Part shown: one piece after another, positions 5,881 through 6,768 of the stretch
How the letters are laid out: every line of letters begins with the position of its first letter
Numbering within the stretch: position 1 is the first letter of the stretch
From: Zymomonas sp.
GTDB lineage: Bacteria; Pseudomonadota; Alphaproteobacteria; Sphingomonadales; Sphingomonadaceae
DNA: 6,768 nucleotides
Direction of reading: 5' to 3'
Assembly (NCBI GenBank): GCA_027489105.1
Contig: JAIYAJ010000237.1
Span: 1 to 6,768 of the forward strand
Notes under the pieces: generated by a model
Database searches by the model: none
Told to the model about the DNA's origin: nothing
The model's input: only the letters and a program-made list of their open reading frames with translations
Made by a program: the position numbers and the translations under genes

Positions 5881-5885
5881 TATAT
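5866..5885. promoter_or_regulatory. Perfect 20-bp palindrome, probable operator upstream of ahcY
   Basis: ATATAAAGATATCTTTATAT is identical on both strands and is an island of A/T in GC-rich DNA. It covers the candidate -10 of ahcY, 91 bp before the start codon. This is typical of a dimeric repressor site. ArsR-family regulators that sense S-adenosylhomocysteine (SahR and relatives) are known to control SAH-recycling genes in Proteobacteria, and such a factor is the leading guess. I cannot confirm a match to its motif, and no regulator gene is in view. Confidence 0.7.
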
Positions 5886-5895
5886 TTGCGTATTA

Positions 5896-5950
5896 ATGGC
5901 TCCCCCGCTAAGGCGCAGCCATAGCTACCGGTCGGCATGTCGCCGGCCGA
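5896..5950 (+). other. Two possible hairpins in the ahcY 5' leader
   Basis: ATGGCT (5896-5901) pairs with AGCCAT (5917-5922), with an inner CGC/GCG pairing (5906-5908 with 5913-5915). TCGGC (5932-5936) pairs with GCCGA (5946-5950), ending 13 nt before the AAGGAG ribosome-binding site. The pairings might modulate translation. I do not recognise the conserved core of the SAH or SAM riboswitch classes, so no riboswitch is called. Confidence 0.25.
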
Positions 5951-5963
5951 TGTCCGTTCCCCG

Positions 5964-5969
5964 AAGGAG
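5964..5969 (+). promoter_or_regulatory. Shine-Dalgarno fixing the GTG start of ahcY
   Basis: AAGGAG lies 7 nt before GTG at 5977-5979. No in-frame ATG occurs before the conserved domain, so GTG is the start. Confidence 0.85.
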
Positions 5970-5976
5970 AAGCCCG

Positions 5977-6768
5977 GTGGCCACCGCCGTTGCGACTGAT
6001 TTCAACGACTATGTGATTGCCGATCTGAGCCTGGCCGAATTCGGTCGGCGCGAGATCGAGATCGCCGAGACCGAAATGCCCGGCCTGATGGCTCTCCGCG
6101 AGGAATTCGGTGCATCCAAGCCGCTCAAGGGCGCGCGCATCACCGGCTCGCTGCACATGACGATCCAGACCGCCGTGCTGATCGAGACGCTGGTCGAGCT
6201 GGGCGCCGACGTGCGTTGGGCGACCTGCAACATCTATTCGACCCAGGACCATGCCGCTGCCGCCATCGCCGCGCGCGGCATCCCCGTGTTCGCCGTCAAG
6301 GGCGAGAGCCTGGCCGATTATTGGGACTATGTCGGTCGCATCTTCGACTGGGGTGACGACACCACCGCCAACATGATCCTCGACGACGGCGGCGACGCGA
6401 CGATGTTCGCGCTGTGGGGTGCCAAGCTCGAAGCCGGCGCGAGCCTCGGCGAGCCGGGCAACGCCGAGGAAGTCGAATTCCAGCGTGCGCTGAAGGCCTA
6501 TATCGCCGCCAAGCCCGGCTATCTGACCGAGAGCGTCAAGGCGATCCGCGGCGTTTCGGAAGAGACCACCACCGGCGTGCACCGCCTGTACGAGATCGCC
6601 AAGAAGGGTGAGCTGCCCTTCCCCGCGATCAACGTCAACGACAGCGTCACCAAGTCGAAGTTCGACAACCTCTATGGCTGCAAGGAATCGCTGGTCGATG
6701 CGATCCGTCGCGCGACCGACGTCATGCTCGCCGGCAAGGTCGCCTGCGTCGCGGGCTTCGGCGACGTC
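5977..6768 (+). CDS. ahcY: Adenosylhomocysteinase (SAH hydrolase), N-terminal 264 residues, cut by the right window edge
   Basis: AhcY reversibly hydrolyses S-adenosylhomocysteine to adenosine and homocysteine, using tightly bound NAD. It clears the product inhibitor of methyltransferases and feeds the methionine cycle in the cytoplasm. The visible part contains [16 protein letters not shown] (57-72), [14 protein letters not shown] (84-97), MILDDGGD (133-140) and EETTTGVH (195-202). [11 protein letters not shown] (221-231) carries the Asn, Lys and Asp equivalent to human N181, K186 and D190, and Cys235 matches human C195. The last codons, GFGDV, begin the NAD-binding glycine motif, so about 200 residues lie off the edge. 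A stretch of roughly 40 residues (about 146-185) absent from the human enzyme is the insertion usual in the longer bacterial form. The start is GTG at 5977 behind AAGGAG. The reading frame is open to the edge with no defect. Confidence 0.97.
   Translation, partial: MATAVATDFNDYVIADLSLAEFGRREIEIAETEMPGLMALREEFGASKPLKGARITGSLHMTIQTAVLIETLVELGADVRWATCNIYSTQDHAAAAIAARGIPVFAVKGESLADYWDYVGRIFDWGDDTTANMILDDGGDATMFALWGAKLEAGASLGEPGNAEEVEFQRALKAYIAAKPGYLTESVKAIRGVSEETTTGVHRLYEIAKKGELPFPAINVNDSVTKSKFDNLYGCKESLVDAIRRATDVMLAGKVACVAGFGDV

Noticed and set aside
5886..5976. SAH or SAM riboswitch in the ahcY leader
   Set aside because: The leader is only about 90 nt, and I could not find the conserved core of any SAH or SAM riboswitch class; the upstream operator-like palindrome explains regulation better. 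A covariance-model scan would settle it.
5908..6582. Minus-strand open frame opposite ahcY
   Set aside because: The plus strand here encodes highly conserved AhcY blocks; the minus frame is a shadow.

Overview
The window looks like ordinary chromosomal DNA from a high-GC alphaproteobacterium, most likely a sphingomonad (Sphingomonas/Sphingobium group). The reasons are strong GC preference at third codon positions, the overall look of the proteins, TTG/GTG starts behind good Shine-Dalgarno (SD) sequences, and the presence of an ACE-like M2 peptidase. The genus is an inference from family resemblance; I could not run a search. I see no mobile element, CRISPR array, tRNA/rRNA or phage gene.

Layout, left to right. 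(1) Bases 1-807 (+) hold the C-terminal half of an exported M2 (angiotensin-converting-enzyme-like) zinc dipeptidase, cut by the window edge. (2) Bases 808-992 are a gap with two weak hairpins. (3) Bases 993-2183 (+) encode a membrane-anchored GGDEF diguanylate cyclase with intact active and inhibitory sites. (4) It converges, over a 16-bp gap, on a minus-strand cluster transcribed from right to left: a family-2 glycosyltransferase (5223-4219), a Prx5-type peroxiredoxin (4135-3677) and AMP nucleosidase amn (3645-2200). (5) A YqgE/AlgH-family gene (5238-5807, +) diverges from the glycosyltransferase, with only 14 bp between the two start codons. (6) Bases 5808-5976 are a control region containing a perfect 20-bp palindrome over a candidate promoter. 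(7) From 5977 to the right edge (+) lies the N-terminal part of adenosylhomocysteinase, ahcY.

How the genes may work together. AhcY splits S-adenosylhomocysteine (SAH) to homocysteine and adenosine. After phosphorylation, that adenosine becomes AMP, the substrate of Amn, so the two enzymes touch one adenine-recycling route although they lie in separate transcription units. The peroxiredoxin and Amn are 31 bp apart and probably co-transcribed. The M2 peptidase, diguanylate cyclase and glycosyltransferase point to peptide use, c-di-GMP signalling and surface polysaccharide, with no evident functional link between them.

The best non-coding signals are the 20-bp palindrome upstream of ahcY (probable repressor operator), the near-palindrome filling the 14-bp divergent gap, and an 18-bp perfect palindrome inside the end of the peroxiredoxin gene. 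I found no convincing undescribed multi-gene system; the window is mostly housekeeping genes.
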